A stretch of DNA of 64,000 nt from Temperatibacter sp965603205 (GCA_965603205.1 CBFDCC010000003.1:1-64000), one strand, 5' to 3'. Numbered from the stretch's first letter, positions 50,867-60,812 are shown. Notes: a model not told the origin generated them from the sequence alone. Numbers and translations: made by a program.

Positions 50867-52103
50867 TATCCAGCATCCACTTTCAAAAGAAAATCTACCC
50901 GGTCTTGATGTACGTTACAGGGCTGAAAAGCGGTTTCAATATTATGGTAAAATCGCCATTATTTTCAGCCTAGCCTTTCTTACCTTCTTGATCGGGTCCA
51001 TTACCTACAAAGGCAAAGGCGCTTTCCTCTCAACTGAAATACAGTTGCAGGTGACAAACGACTTACTCCTCAAATATGGTGATGATGATTTCACATTAAT
51101 GCGTAAAACCGTTTTACATAATTTCCCTGACGCAAAAGGGCGATCTGGTCGCAAGGCAGCCTATAACATGGTCGCTGCTGGCGCAGAAGGCAACCTAAGA
51201 GAAATTCTAACAGCTACAGATAAAACAGCGCAGACATTCTCCGTATGGATTCCCGCTTCAGATGACATTGATATGGCATGGAAAGAAGGATTATTCCCAG
51301 ATGTGTTAGAGCGTCTTAAGAATAAGCAATCTACATGGGTACAGGCCTTAGCGAGTGAAAATAGAATACGCAAAGTGTTTAATATAGGTTTTCTAGCCAA
51401 CGGCGATAGCAGAGACCCAGAACGCGCTGGTATAGGCGGTGCATTAGTAGGCTCCATATTCACTTTAATCGTCTGCCTATTATTATCTTTCACGATTGGA
51501 ATATTCGCTGCTATTTATCTAGAGGAATTTGCAACGAGAAATAAATTCACCACATTTTTAGAGGTGAATATTAATAACCTAGCCACCGTACCATCCATTA
51601 TCTTTGGACTGCTAGGTCTTGCCGTATTCTTAAATCTATTTGGCTTGCCGCGTTCTTCATCGCTTGCAGGCGGCATGGTGCTCGCAATTATGACCTTACC
51701 GACAATTATTATTTCCAGCCGCGTATCTTTGCAGGCTGTACCACCCTCAATCAAAGAAGCTGCCTTAGGCATTGGTGCCTCTAAAATTCAGACTGTCTTC
51801 CATCACATCTTGCCACTTGCATTCCCTGGCATGCTTACAGGGACCATCCTTGGCATGGCGCGGGCGTTGGGCGAAACAGCGCCTTTGATGATGATTGGCA
51901 TGGTCGCTTTCATCGCGGATGCCCCAACTAATTTCACTGCGCCTGCAACGGCGTTACCTGTACAGGTTTTCCTGTGGTCAGATAGCCCAGAACGCGCCTT
52001 TGCAGAAAAAACTGCTGGCGCCATCCTCATCCTCCTCATTTTTCTCGTATTGATGAATTTGACAGCTATTATCTTGCGTAAAAAACTAGAAAAGAAGTGG
52101 TAA
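50859..52103 (+). CDS. pstA: Phosphate ABC transporter permease PstA
   Basis: Starting at the ATG at 50859, which overlaps the pstC stop by 8 bp, gives 414 residues. A long N-terminal part (about 1-190, the DUF3333-type periplasmic insert of alphaproteobacterial PstA) precedes the permease core with EAALGIGASKIQTVFHHILPLAFPGM and NNLATVPSIIFGLLG. An upstream in-frame ATG at 50820 lies inside pstC and has no ribosome binding site. Confidence 0.94.
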   Translation: MTNIQHPLSKENLPGLDVRYRAEKRFQYYGKIAIIFSLAFLTFLIGSITYKGKGAFLSTEIQLQVTNDLLLKYGDDDFTLMRKTVLHNFPDAKGRSGRKAAYNMVAAGAEGNLREILTATDKTAQTFSVWIPASDDIDMAWKEGLFPDVLERLKNKQSTWVQALASENRIRKVFNIGFLANGDSRDPERAGIGGALVGSIFTLIVCLLLSFTIGIFAAIYLEEFATRNKFTTFLEVNINNLATVPSIIFGLLGLAVFLNLFGLPRSSSLAGGMVLAIMTLPTIIISSRVSLQAVPPSIKEAALGIGASKIQTVFHHILPLAFPGMLTGTILGMARALGETAPLMMIGMVAFIADAPTNFTAPATALPVQVFLWSDSPERAFAEKTAGAILILLIFLVLMNLTAIILRKKLEKKW

Positions 52104-52106
52104 ACC

Positions 52107-52907
52107 ATGAATATGCAACAAGAATTACAAACACCAATCACACCGATCACGACGCCTAAAATCATTGCGCGCGACGTGTCTGTATCTTATGGCGACCGTG
52201 AAGTTCTCCATAACATTAGCCTAGACATCCCACCGCGCAAAGTTACATCCCTCATTGGCCCATCAGGGTGCGGCAAAACTACATTTCTGCGCTGTATTAA
52301 CCGCATGAATGATCTCATCTCCTCATGTAAGGTTACAGGAGAAATCACTCTTGAAGGCGCTAATATCTATGACAAGCAAGTAGATGTGGAAGTTTTAAGG
52401 CGCCGTATTGGTATGGTTTTTCAAAAGCCAAACCCGTTTCCTAAATCTATATATGAGAATGTAGCTTATGGCATTAAACTGCACGGCCTAGCCAGTGACA
52501 AAGCCGATATAGATGCCAAAGTGGAAAAAAGTCTGCGCAGAGCCGGCCTATGGGATGAAGTGTCTGATCGCTTAGACTCTCCTGGCACAGGCCTTTCTGG
52601 TGGTCAGCAACAAAGGCTATGTATTGCCCGCGCCATCGCCATTGAACCTGATGTGATTTTAATGGATGAGCCTTGCTCAGCGCTTGATCCTATTGCAACG
52701 GCGCGCATTGAAGAACTTATCCATGAGCTAAAGGAAAAATTCACCATCGTTATCGTCACGCACTCTATGCAGCAAGCAGCACGCGTTTCCGATTATACGG
52801 CATTTTTCCATCTAGGTGATCTAGTGGAAAAAGGTGAAACAGAAACAATATTTACAAGTCCTCAAGATGAACGCACAGAGGCTTATATAACCGGACGCAT
52901 CGGGTAA
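52107..52907 (+). CDS. pstB: Phosphate ABC transporter ATPase PstB
   Basis: 266 residues: Walker A IGPSGCGKTTFLR near 50, Q-loop VFQKPNPFPKS, ABC signature LSGGQQQRLCIARAI, Walker B ILMDEPCSALD and H-loop VTHSMQQAARV, all in PstB-specific wording. It powers the PstCA channel. Confidence 0.96.
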   Translation: MNMQQELQTPITPITTPKIIARDVSVSYGDREVLHNISLDIPPRKVTSLIGPSGCGKTTFLRCINRMNDLISSCKVTGEITLEGANIYDKQVDVEVLRRRIGMVFQKPNPFPKSIYENVAYGIKLHGLASDKADIDAKVEKSLRRAGLWDEVSDRLDSPGTGLSGGQQQRLCIARAIAIEPDVILMDEPCSALDPIATARIEELIHELKEKFTIVIVTHSMQQAARVSDYTAFFHLGDLVEKGETETIFTSPQDERTEAYITGRIG

Positions 52908-52919
52908 AAGGAATTTAAA

Positions 52920-53627
52920 ATGGTTCAAGAACATATTGTCAGTGTATACGACGACGAACTTACTAATTTAGACCGTCTAGTCGTTAAAATGGGTAAAGAA
53001 GTCAGTGATCTGATGGCTCACTCCATCAAGAGTTTAATTAATCAAGACATCAAATTGGCTGATAAAGTTATCGCCAGGGATAAAGAAATTGATGCGATCG
53101 AGATGGAAATTGACGCCCAAGCAACACGCATATTAGCGTTGAGACAACCAATGGCCGCTGATTTAAGGGCTGTTATCGCTAGCTTGAAGATGTCGAACGA
53201 TCTAGAGCGCATGGGTGATTATGCTAAAAATATTTCTAGGCGCGCCAAAACTCTATCAAATGCATCTATACTACCATCATCGGGCAAAGCTCTTGTGCGT
53301 ATGACTAAAGCAGCTGGGGCAATGATTGATCTTGTCATTGAAGCATATGTCGAGAAAGACGTTCAAAAGGCACTAGATGTTATCGCAGCAGATGATGATG
53401 TAGATATGCTCTATACTTCTATGTTCCGTGAAATATTGACCTATATGATGGAAGATCCGCGCAACATATCCGCCTGCACGCATCTGCTATTTATTGCTAA
53501 AAATATTGAACGCGTCGGTGATCATGCAACCAATATAGCAGAGCAAGTCTATTATATTGTTGAGGGCAAACAATATGAAGAAGGCCACACCAACTTAGAT
53601 AATACACCTTTCATCATGGAAGACTGA
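52920..53627 (+). CDS. phoU: Phosphate signalling regulator PhoU
   Basis: 235 residues, two PhoU repeats of three helices each, with the metal-binding LRAVIASLKMSNDLERMGDYAKNI region split across 80-105 and its counterpart LLFIAKNIERVGDHATNIAE near 190. It couples the Pst transporter to the PhoR/PhoB system, repressing the regulon when phosphate is plentiful. It follows pstB by 12 bp with an AAAGGAA ribosome binding site and ends the operon. Confidence 0.95.
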   Translation: MVQEHIVSVYDDELTNLDRLVVKMGKEVSDLMAHSIKSLINQDIKLADKVIARDKEIDAIEMEIDAQATRILALRQPMAADLRAVIASLKMSNDLERMGDYAKNISRRAKTLSNASILPSSGKALVRMTKAAGAMIDLVIEAYVEKDVQKALDVIAADDDVDMLYTSMFREILTYMMEDPRNISACTHLLFIAKNIERVGDHATNIAEQVYYIVEGKQYEEGHTNLDNTPFIMED

Positions 53628-53747
53628 CGTTAGTTAACGACTTATTTTGGTGAAAACATCATATAAACATGGTTCGCCCCAGATGATTGGGTCTAGCCGT
53701 GCTTGTAACAACCGTGCAACCCTGCACAGGACTTATGTCATGGCATT

Positions 53748-53755
53748 CGGGACCG
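53748..53755 (+). promoter_or_regulatory. CGGGACCG motif, copy 1 (upstream of secreted cupin)
   Basis: The 8-mer lies 69 bp upstream of the cupin start, within a leader that also has two short hairpins (CCCA/TGGG at about 53678-53691 and GTGCA/TGCAC near 53713-53727). Identical copies occur in the other two intergenic regions of this locus. Confidence 0.45.
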
Positions 53756-53823
53756 CATAGTAGACAAGAGTAGTTTTCATTCCTAGAGTATACCATTATT
53801 CACTTTTAGGGAGGAATTGAACT

Positions 53824-54336
53824 ATGGGACATTCAAATATTAAGAGTAAGCGTTTTCTTATCACGGGCGCTTTTATATGCTGGAGCCTCTTTATGCTCGG
53901 CCTAGGCGCTATAAGCCCTAACTTCTCATCTGCTACACAGGCATCTGAGACAAAATCCAGTGCAGTTGAAATTGTGAAGATGACTAAAGATCAATTATCA
54001 GGAAAGGCTCTGGGTGATTTTGCCCCCTATGAACCAAAGCTAGGCAATTTAGTGGCTAAAGGCGTGGAAAGTTTTTACAGTAAAGATAAAAACTTTAGCA
54101 TGGGCATCTGGGAAAGTAAGCCCGGCATTATGACTTACACAGACCTAGAGTATGACGAATTTATGTATGTGCTCGACGGCTCAATGGTTATGACAAGCAT
54201 CTCTGGCAAGGTTCAAACATTCACCGCAGGTGATGGCTATATCCTTCCAAAAGGCTGGAGTGGTACATTAGAAGTGCCTGAAGGCGGCGTCCGTAAAATA
54301 TGGGCAGCTTATATGGGTGGTAAAAAAGGCAGCTAA
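53824..54336 (+). CDS. Exported cupin protein (cupin_3/EutQ-like)
   Basis: 170 residues: a signal anchor or signal peptide at about 10-32 (FLITGAFICWSLFMLGLGA), then a small cupin with GIWESKPGIMTYTDLEYDEF and VQTFTAGDGYILPKGWSG as its two motifs. It has few metal-binding histidines. The same domain occurs without signal peptide at 55287 and 56985 in this locus, so this copy probably works on the same pathway outside the cytoplasm. A GGGAGG ribosome binding site supports the start. Function is unknown. Confidence 0.8.
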   Translation: MGHSNIKSKRFLITGAFICWSLFMLGLGAISPNFSSATQASETKSSAVEIVKMTKDQLSGKALGDFAPYEPKLGNLVAKGVESFYSKDKNFSMGIWESKPGIMTYTDLEYDEFMYVLDGSMVMTSISGKVQTFTAGDGYILPKGWSGTLEVPEGGVRKIWAAYMGGKKGS

Positions 54337-54346
54337 TAGGATACAT

Positions 54347-54403
54347 AATGAAAAACTGTGAGTAGGAGTTTTTAAAGGCTCCATAAAATCACAGTTTTTC
54401 ATT
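54347..54403. terminator. Long bidirectional terminator between cupin and purU
   Basis: A perfect 15-bp stem AATGAAAAACTGTGA / TCACAGTTTTTCATT around a 27-base loop separates the convergent genes. Both arms give A/T-rich tails on either strand. Confidence 0.88.
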
Positions 54404-54411
54404 AGAATTTA

Positions 54412-55263
54412 TTACTTGAAGATCACAGTCTTAGTACCACTAATCAGCACGCGACGTTCCGAGTGCCAACGCACAGCGCGTGTCAATGCAACGCTCTCTG
54501 TATCACGACCAATGTTCATGAATTCATCAACAGAGGCTGAATGATCAACACGCTCTACAGCTTGTTCGATAATTGGCCCTTCATCAAGGTCAGTGGTCAC
54601 ATAATGCGCCGTAGCCCCGATGATTTTAACACCCTTGTCATGAGCCTGACTATAGGGTTTAGCCCCTTTAAAGCTTGGCAAGAATGAGTGATGAATATTA
54701 ATGGCCTTACCGTCAAAATCACTACACATTTCCTGAGATAAAATCTGCATATAGCGCGCTAATATCAACAATTCCGCACCAGTCTCGTTATAAACATCTC
54801 TGATCTGCTGCTCTTGCTCTGGCTTGTTCTTCTTAGTGATTGGCAGATGATGAAACGGTATCTCTGCCCATTCTGTGAACGAGCGCATATCCTCATGATT
54901 AGAAATGACAGCGCAAATTTCAATAGGCAACACACCGCCCTTACAGCGATGAATAAGCTCAAACAAGCAGTGACCAAATTTTGACACCGCTATCACTACC
55001 TTCATCGGTTTTGACGTATCATAAAAACACATCTCCGCGTCATAGGATTTTGCAACAGCAGCTGAGCAATCCTGCCATGTAGCAATACTTAAAGGCTTTT
55101 CACTTTGAGTGAAGGCAAAACGTAGGAATGCTTTGCCTGATTTTTCGTCATAGTGGTGATTTGCTTCTGTTATGAAGGCACCGTTAGACGTTATAAATCC
55201 TGATAGAGCTGCTACAAGACCAGTCTTATCAGGACAACTTACTGTTAAAATTGTCGCTGTCAT
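54412..55263 (-). CDS. purU: Formyltetrahydrofolate deformylase
   Basis: 283 residues: N-terminal ACT domain (TVSCPDKTGLVAALSGFI) and C-terminal formyltransferase fold with SNHEDMR, the catalytic-region HHSFLPSFKGAKPY and GATAHYVTTDLDEGPI. It hydrolyses 10-formyl-THF to formate and THF, balancing one-carbon units. It is the last gene of the symporter-FAD-cupin-MFS-cupin operon, 23 bp after the cupin, which suggests that the pathway releases one-carbon units, for example by demethylation; this is inference. Confidence 0.94.
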   Translation of the reverse strand: MTATILTVSCPDKTGLVAALSGFITSNGAFITEANHHYDEKSGKAFLRFAFTQSEKPLSIATWQDCSAAVAKSYDAEMCFYDTSKPMKVVIAVSKFGHCLFELIHRCKGGVLPIEICAVISNHEDMRSFTEWAEIPFHHLPITKKNKPEQEQQIRDVYNETGAELLILARYMQILSQEMCSDFDGKAINIHHSFLPSFKGAKPYSQAHDKGVKIIGATAHYVTTDLDEGPIIEQAVERVDHSASVDEFMNIGRDTESVALTRAVRWHSERRVLISGTKTVIFK

Positions 55264-55286
55264 TTTTATTTTCCTACTCGTTAGTA

Positions 55287-55634
55287 CTAAGTCATCATGA
55301 AATAGACTTTACGTACCTTCTCGACTACTTCTGCTGTACCTTTCCAACCACGTGGAAAAACCCAGCTATCGCCTGCTTTAACTTCTGTAACCTGGCCTGA
55401 CTGTGATGTGAATATCCAATGGCCTTCTAACAGGTGGCAAAATTCCGTCAAGTTTAAATCAAGTTCCATGGTGCCGACTTCGCATTCCCAAGTGCCTGCA
55501 AAGTTTTTGCCCTCATTATACATCATACTGTCTGATTGCTTAGGTAGCGGCCCTACTGGCACGCCAAAGCTATCTGCGGTTACAACTAAATCCGTTAATG
55601 AAGCACATTGCTTCTGTACACTAATTTCTGGCAT
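55287..55634 (-). CDS. Cytoplasmic cupin_3 (EutQ-like) protein
   Basis: 115 residues, the minimal cupin_3/DUF861 form: GTWECEVGTMELDLNLTEFCHLLEG and a second motif KAGDSWVFPRGWKGTAEV. Motifs match those of the cupins at 53824 and 56985. Such proteins accompany flavin oxidoreductases and amine-catabolic genes but have no proven general role. A GGGAGG ribosome binding site 8 bases before the ATG resembles that of the secreted cupin, and the upstream leader shares the CGGGACCG motif. Confidence 0.8.
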   Translation of the reverse strand: MPEISVQKQCASLTDLVVTADSFGVPVGPLPKQSDSMMYNEGKNFAGTWECEVGTMELDLNLTEFCHLLEGHWIFTSQSGQVTEVKAGDSWVFPRGWKGTAEVVEKVRKVYFMMT

Positions 55635-55699
55635 TTTATATTCCTCCCAAAATGTTTGAGAGGCTATAAAGACAAAGGTCTCGAAAAAAGGCTTCTCTA

Positions 55700-55707
55700 C
55701 GGTCCCG
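55700..55707 (-). promoter_or_regulatory. CGGGACCG motif, copy 2 (upstream of cytoplasmic cupin)
   Basis: Reads CGGGACCG on the minus strand, 66 bp upstream of the cupin start, the same distance as copy 1. It lies in the 85-bp gap after the MFS gene, so the cupin and purU may have their own promoter. Confidence 0.45.
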
Positions 55708-55719
55708 CACAGAAACTAT

Positions 55720-56952
55720 TTATGAAGCGTCGGCAAGTACAGGGCTAGATTTACGCAATCGTAGATACATCGACGCATATATAACCATCGCCAGCACTGA
55801 AAAAGCACCACACATGAAAAAGACTGAACTATAACCTAGTTCATAGCTAAGCAAAGTAGCGCCAAGATTAGGGCCTATAAATTGTCCAATACCCTGCGCG
55901 CCGGGTAATAGAGATACATATCTGCCAGTGGGGTCAAAGATGGAAAGATTACCCATTTGATAGACATCAATAAAGAGCCACAAAAAGTTAAAGAACATCA
56001 CACTGAGAAATAAATCACTATTTGTAATAGTCCCTGTAACCAGTATTTCGACAAAAGCCATGACCAGAAGCGCAACAATAAGCGGCCTAGCAATACCAAC
56101 GCGGTTACTAATAAGGGTCGCAAACAAGGCACCTATGGCACTCATGAAGGACCCCCAAACCAGCACCTGACTAATCCAGTCTGGCGAAACGCCCGAGCTT
56201 TCACTGGCAATCTCAATATAGGTCCAATAGCTACCGATCCCGATATAAATTAAAAGCACCGCCAAGAGACAAATCCATGGCACATATTTGGGTACTGCCT
56301 CGTGAATATGTCTATGATGCCCCTTTGCGTCTGTCACATCCACATCAATATCCGCAATGTCTTTTAACGCGTGAGGCGGAAGCCAGTGGAGGAAAAGCGC
56401 GCTGAATAAATAAAGAGCAATGAACAGACTGTAAATTTCATCCATTGTTAAATTAGGTAGAACTTGCATCTCAGCAGCTTGTGTAAAGGCAAAGGCAAAT
56501 AGAAGAATATTAAACGCTCTGGCTGGCCGCGATGAGCCACCGAGTGTGGCAATCGCAATGGCAGTATACATGCCGCTACCGACACCAGCGAAAAGCCTTA
56601 ACCAGTATGTGGTGTCATAGTCCACATAGATTGTGCATAAATAATTAGCCAATACAGCAAGTATAATACCGATGAGCGCTAGTACCCTGCGATTAACCTG
56701 TTTTATAAGCAGCGACACAATGATGGAGCCAATCCCAAGCCCCAAGAGGTCATTACCAGCAACATGACCAACCTCTACGGGCGTGAAACCCAAATTATTT
56801 ACCCATGCAGAGGAAATAACGGGCAAGCCAACACTGATACCATAGCCAAGCAAGGCCATATAAAGACCTATGGACAGTGATCTCCAACCATCGAATATTG
56901 TCTTATGGTGTTCAATTTCAGCATGCACGGTACTATTTGCTAGCTCGCTCAT
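55720..56952 (-). CDS. MFS transporter
   Basis: 410 residues with 12 predicted membrane helices in two groups of six split by a His-rich loop (KGHHRHIHEAVPKY). Sequence LGLGIGSIIVSLLI and the R/K-rich cytoplasmic loop 2-3 (IKQVNRRVLA) fit the major facilitator fold. No sub-family is recognised. Located between the two cupins in the operon, it may import or export a pathway intermediate. Confidence 0.83.
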   Translation of the reverse strand: MSELANSTVHAEIEHHKTIFDGWRSLSIGLYMALLGYGISVGLPVISSAWVNNLGFTPVEVGHVAGNDLLGLGIGSIIVSLLIKQVNRRVLALIGIILAVLANYLCTIYVDYDTTYWLRLFAGVGSGMYTAIAIATLGGSSRPARAFNILLFAFAFTQAAEMQVLPNLTMDEIYSLFIALYLFSALFLHWLPPHALKDIADIDVDVTDAKGHHRHIHEAVPKYVPWICLLAVLLIYIGIGSYWTYIEIASESSGVSPDWISQVLVWGSFMSAIGALFATLISNRVGIARPLIVALLVMAFVEILVTGTITNSDLFLSVMFFNFLWLFIDVYQMGNLSIFDPTGRYVSLLPGAQGIGQFIGPNLGATLLSYELGYSSVFFMCGAFSVLAMVIYASMYLRLRKSSPVLADAS

Positions 56953-56984
56953 TTGGCACCCTCTGCCTATGAATTTATGTGTAT

Positions 56985-57344
56985 TTAGTCACGCTTATAG
57001 GTAAGATATGCTTTTCTAACAGTCTCAAGCACTTCCCATGTGCCTTTGCTATTATTATCGAAATAGACCGTATCCCCAGCCTTAATATCAATTGTCTCAC
57101 CATCATCTGGATGAAACAGTGCATGTCCCTTAACAAAGGAACTGATCTCAGCCTCCATCACTAGGCGTGTCCAAGTACCCGGCGTACATTCCCAGATACC
57201 AGCTTCTGACCCATCAGGGTTTTCATTAATAATAATACCGCGCAACTGTGAGACCTGCTCTGACACAGGCTTTGGCACTGGGCCCCAATCATCTAGTTCA
57301 CTTGATGGAATATTCGCAACGTCTTTAACTTGTTTAATAGCCAT
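56985..57344 (-). CDS. Cytoplasmic cupin_3 (EutQ-like) protein
   Basis: 119 residues with GIWECTPGTWTRLVMEAEI and IDIKAGDTVYFDNNSKGTWEV as cupin motifs, ending RKAYLTYKRD. It follows the FAD oxidoreductase gene by 15 bp and precedes the MFS gene by 32 bp, so it is inside the operon. Probably a small-molecule binding or isomerising partner of the oxidoreductase; there is no direct evidence. Confidence 0.8.
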   Translation of the reverse strand: MAIKQVKDVANIPSSELDDWGPVPKPVSEQVSQLRGIIINENPDGSEAGIWECTPGTWTRLVMEAEISSFVKGHALFHPDDGETIDIKAGDTVYFDNNSKGTWEVLETVRKAYLTYKRD

Positions 57345-57359
57345 GATAAGCTTCCTTTA

Positions 57360-58952
57360 TTATTTATCTTTTAAAATTCTTTTTGCCGCATTATGTCCTG
57401 GTGCACCTGTGACACCGCCACCTGGGTGAGCACCAGACCCACATAAATATAGTCCCTTAACTGGGGTGCCGTATTGTGCTGCGTCTGGATGAGGCCGCAT
57501 ACTAAACAGTTGATCAGGCTCAAGACGTCCATGACAAATATCACCGCGCGTCATGCCAAACATACGTTCTAAATCAAGCGGCGTAAGGCATTGATAACTC
57601 ACCAAAATATCTCGTATATTTGGTATGTATTTTTCTACGTGATCTAATATCATCTGTACTACAGACTCTTTTTCATCATCCCAGTTTTTGCCATCAGCAA
57701 GATCATAAGGCATGTATTTAACCAGCATACTCATCACATGGGTGCCCGACTCATCAGTCAAGCTATCATCAATGGTACTAGGGATAATTGCCTCAATAAT
57801 AGGCGGATTAGCAGGCACTCCAGCACGCGCTGAGCGATAAGCCTGCTCTACATGGTCTTTACCCTCAATTAAAACGATACCACTGCGATGATGATCACCG
57901 ATACCGTCGTCTGGAATAGCCGCAAACTTTGGCAAGCCATTCAGTGCTAAATTCATCCGTAATGAAGCAGACTCTTGGCGGAAGGCCTTTATATCTTTAG
58001 CGAAACTTTCAGGTAAATGCTCTTCACCTAGAAGCTTTAGGAATGTTCTATTAGGATCAGTGTTGGCCGCAACCACATTAGCATTAAACGTTTCACCGCT
58101 CTCTAGGCGAACACCAGTCACAGCACCATTTTCTGTTAATATCTTCTCGACCTTGGCATTAAGCTTAATCACAACACCCTTGTCTTCGGCTGATTTTGCC
58201 ATCGCTTGTGTAATTGTCCCCATGCCGCCTTTAACTAGGCCCCATGCACCTTTTTTGCCATTACATTCGCCAACAGCGTGATGAAGCATAGCTAGGCTTG
58301 CACCCGGCTGATAGAGCGACGCAAAATTAGCGGGCATACAGTGCGCAGCTAACATTGCCTTTACCTTTTCGCTATCGAACCAGCGCTCTATGATTGAATC
58401 AGGCGCACCAAGAAAGAACTGAGACAAACGCCAGCGCGTATCGTCATCTAGTTTATATAAATCGATACCCATCTTTGCACCATTTATAAGGTCGCTAAGG
58501 CCCCCACCATATATTCTAGGGGGTTCTTTGAGCCACTGACTAGAGATAACAGCGCCCACTTTATCAACAATTTCTTCAAATTTATGGATATTGCCATGGT
58601 CTTCGTCTGAAAATTTCTCATATTGTTTTTTATTGTGATCATCATCACCCGTGATCAACAGATAATCCCCAGACATATCTGGGTAGAAGCCGTTTTCAAG
58701 CTCCATAGCCTCATAGCCGTATTTCTCCAGCTCTAAATCCTTGATCACCTCTGGGCGTAACAAGCTAACAACATAAGAAGCAACCGAATTACGGTAACCA
58801 GGGTGGAACTCTTCGCTAACAGCTGCACCACCAACAATATGGCGTTGCTCAAGCACACAAACACTCATACCACCCATGGCCAAATAATTAGCTGTGGTCA
58901 AACCATTATGGCCGCCGCCAATAATAATGGCATCATACTGTTCTTTAGGCAT
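57360..58952 (-). CDS. FAD-dependent oxidoreductase, PYROXD2/phytoene-desaturase-like
   Basis: 530 residues. The Rossmann FAD site IIIGGGHNGLTTANYLAMGG at 10-29 and the GGAAVSEEFHPGYRNSVASY segment are typical of the PYROXD2-like branch of the amine-oxidase/phytoene-desaturase superfamily. The C-terminal KGLYLCGSGAHPGGGVTGAPG closes the FAD site. Substrate unknown; gene context with a solute symporter, cupins and purU suggests oxidation of an imported amine or methylated compound. Start overlaps the symporter gene end by 8 bp. Confidence 0.88.
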   Translation of the reverse strand: MPKEQYDAIIIGGGHNGLTTANYLAMGGMSVCVLEQRHIVGGAAVSEEFHPGYRNSVASYVVSLLRPEVIKDLELEKYGYEAMELENGFYPDMSGDYLLITGDDDHNKKQYEKFSDEDHGNIHKFEEIVDKVGAVISSQWLKEPPRIYGGGLSDLINGAKMGIDLYKLDDDTRWRLSQFFLGAPDSIIERWFDSEKVKAMLAAHCMPANFASLYQPGASLAMLHHAVGECNGKKGAWGLVKGGMGTITQAMAKSAEDKGVVIKLNAKVEKILTENGAVTGVRLESGETFNANVVAANTDPNRTFLKLLGEEHLPESFAKDIKAFRQESASLRMNLALNGLPKFAAIPDDGIGDHHRSGIVLIEGKDHVEQAYRSARAGVPANPPIIEAIIPSTIDDSLTDESGTHVMSMLVKYMPYDLADGKNWDDEKESVVQMILDHVEKYIPNIRDILVSYQCLTPLDLERMFGMTRGDICHGRLEPDQLFSMRPHPDAAQYGTPVKGLYLCGSGAHPGGGVTGAPGHNAAKRILKDK

Positions 58953-60705
58953 TACTCACCCCTTCTGTTTTAGCTGCTTTGTGCGCGCTATTGTATCTTG
59001 ATTTAATAACCTTCATGACAACAAATCCTACAGGAATATACATCACCCCCCATGACAGGGCGAGTATAGCCTCACCCGTCAACCAATTAATTGATCCATT
59101 TTCAAGAAGTTGTCCAGAAGCCGTTTGATAGGGTATGACATACCAATTGATCATGGCAATTGGCATAACAGCACCAAATACCATGAGTGTCTTAGCCGCT
59201 ACAACTGTCGTTTTTATCTTGCTTTCATCTAAATCCTCAGCGGGTGAGCGATGCAAGCGCATACGATATACGGCCTCTTCCCTCGTAACCTGCCCTCTTT
59301 TGGATAGGATATAGATTGTAAGAAGACTAATAACCACCCCAATCACCACAGGGTTTAAATAACTAGGTAGCGAGATATAACCCATAGTCTCTAACGCTGC
59401 GGGAATTACATTAAAGACAAAGCCTGTTATCATTCCCCAAAGGGCAGCGTCCGCCGTAATAGACTTGCTCCAAATACTCATGAAAGCTACAGGTCCCCAT
59501 GATGACGTAAAGACCGTCCCAATGAACAACATCATCCAAAAGACATTAGGCGGGAAGACAAAACTAGCGCCTAAAACAACAAAACCTACGAGCATCATCA
59601 ATGTACGCGTTGTTTTTAGATTTAAGGGTTCATCACGGGTGATCAAATCATTACTCACACTAAAGCCAACAAGCGATAGGAATGTAGACGCCGAAGAAAG
59701 TGCGGCAGCCATAATACCAGCGAGCAGCAGTGCTCCTAATATTTCAGGTACTAAATTCTTTGCCCCCCAAATGATCACCGTCTCACTAGGTGAAATATCA
59801 GGATTAGCAATATTAATAATGCCACCTATACCATAAATAAATATCTGCATAACGAGCACGATAATACAGGTATATATGGCCGCACGTAACACTACATGCT
59901 CATTTTTTGCCATAAGGTGGCGGCTAGATTGCCACGGGCTAACGGCGTAAACCACACCCCACGCCATATCCAGTATCACAGCCCATATCAGATAATCAAT
60001 TGCTGTTGGCCATTCTGTTCCTTCACCCACAGTGCCATGCCATGCGGTAATATCAGGTTTGGACTCTATAAGAGTTAGCTTTTCAATAGAGGTGGCAATA
60101 CCGCCAATATCGTCAACCACATAATAAACAAAAAAGCAGGTAGCCGCTGTGAAGAGTAGGAACATTAAAGTATCGGTAAGGATCACACCCTTCGATCCTG
60201 AATACATGGTAAAAATTGTGTAACTAAGCCAAGCGACCACCAGACTCTGATTGAAGCTTAAATCGGTTAAATCAGACAGCAAAATTGCCGCCCCTTGCGT
60301 CACCACTAACAAATACCCACCAAGACCAACGATGATAGTAATACCAGCGACTTGCTGTACCCTATGACTGTTAAATCTCTTCCCAAAAAAATCGGCTACT
60401 GTCGGTGCGCGACTACGACGTAGATATGTACCAAACAATAAGGCACCATAGACGTAGCCAACCACTGCAATACCAGGGAATAAGATGTAAGGCCCTAACT
60501 GGCCATCATAGGTGAAGCCCGCCTCGCCCATAAAGATGGAGGTGGAAAACACACTAGCAACCAAGGTGCCAACGATAAACAGCGTGGGTGCTTGCCTGCC
60601 CGCGACAAAATAATCATCAAGCTTTTTGACTGAGCGCCCAGCATAGTTGCCAATAATGACAAAAACGATAATACTCACAATAATAGTGAGTGTATAAATA
60701 TCCAT
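58945..60705 (-). CDS. Sodium:solute symporter (SSS family)
   Basis: Started at the ATG at 60705 with an AAGGGGA ribosome binding site (an upstream in-frame ATG at 60801 lacks one), giving 586 residues and about 13 membrane helices. DDYFVAGRQAPTLFIVGTLVASVFSTS is split across the first two helices and carries the Na+-site serines; GYVYGALLFGTYLRR and ALSSASTFLSLVGFS are family signatures. It imports an organic solute with sodium. First gene of the six-gene operon, downstream of a TonB receptor. Confidence 0.88.
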   Translation of the reverse strand: MDIYTLTIIVSIIVFVIIGNYAGRSVKKLDDYFVAGRQAPTLFIVGTLVASVFSTSIFMGEAGFTYDGQLGPYILFPGIAVVGYVYGALLFGTYLRRSRAPTVADFFGKRFNSHRVQQVAGITIIVGLGGYLLVVTQGAAILLSDLTDLSFNQSLVVAWLSYTIFTMYSGSKGVILTDTLMFLLFTAATCFFVYYVVDDIGGIATSIEKLTLIESKPDITAWHGTVGEGTEWPTAIDYLIWAVILDMAWGVVYAVSPWQSSRHLMAKNEHVVLRAAIYTCIIVLVMQIFIYGIGGIINIANPDISPSETVIIWGAKNLVPEILGALLLAGIMAAALSSASTFLSLVGFSVSNDLITRDEPLNLKTTRTLMMLVGFVVLGASFVFPPNVFWMMLFIGTVFTSSWGPVAFMSIWSKSITADAALWGMITGFVFNVIPAALETMGYISLPSYLNPVVIGVVISLLTIYILSKRGQVTREEAVYRMRLHRSPAEDLDESKIKTTVVAAKTLMVFGAVMPIAMINWYVIPYQTASGQLLENGSINWLTGEAILALSWGVMYIPVGFVVMKVIKSRYNSAHKAAKTEGVSNA

Positions 60706-60812
60706 ATCGGATCTTCCCCTTAACCGCTTCATGTCTCCCCAGAAGCTGCATAATTTCCCTATTGCAATACGGTAACATACAAAGCTAATTAGTCCTATCA
60801 AGTCTACCTTGC

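Noticed and set aside
53660..53823. Riboswitch in the secreted-cupin leader
   Set aside because: Two small hairpins and a shared 8-mer are present, but no known glycine, THF, SAM, guanidine or ZTP consensus can be matched. Kept only as a regulatory motif.
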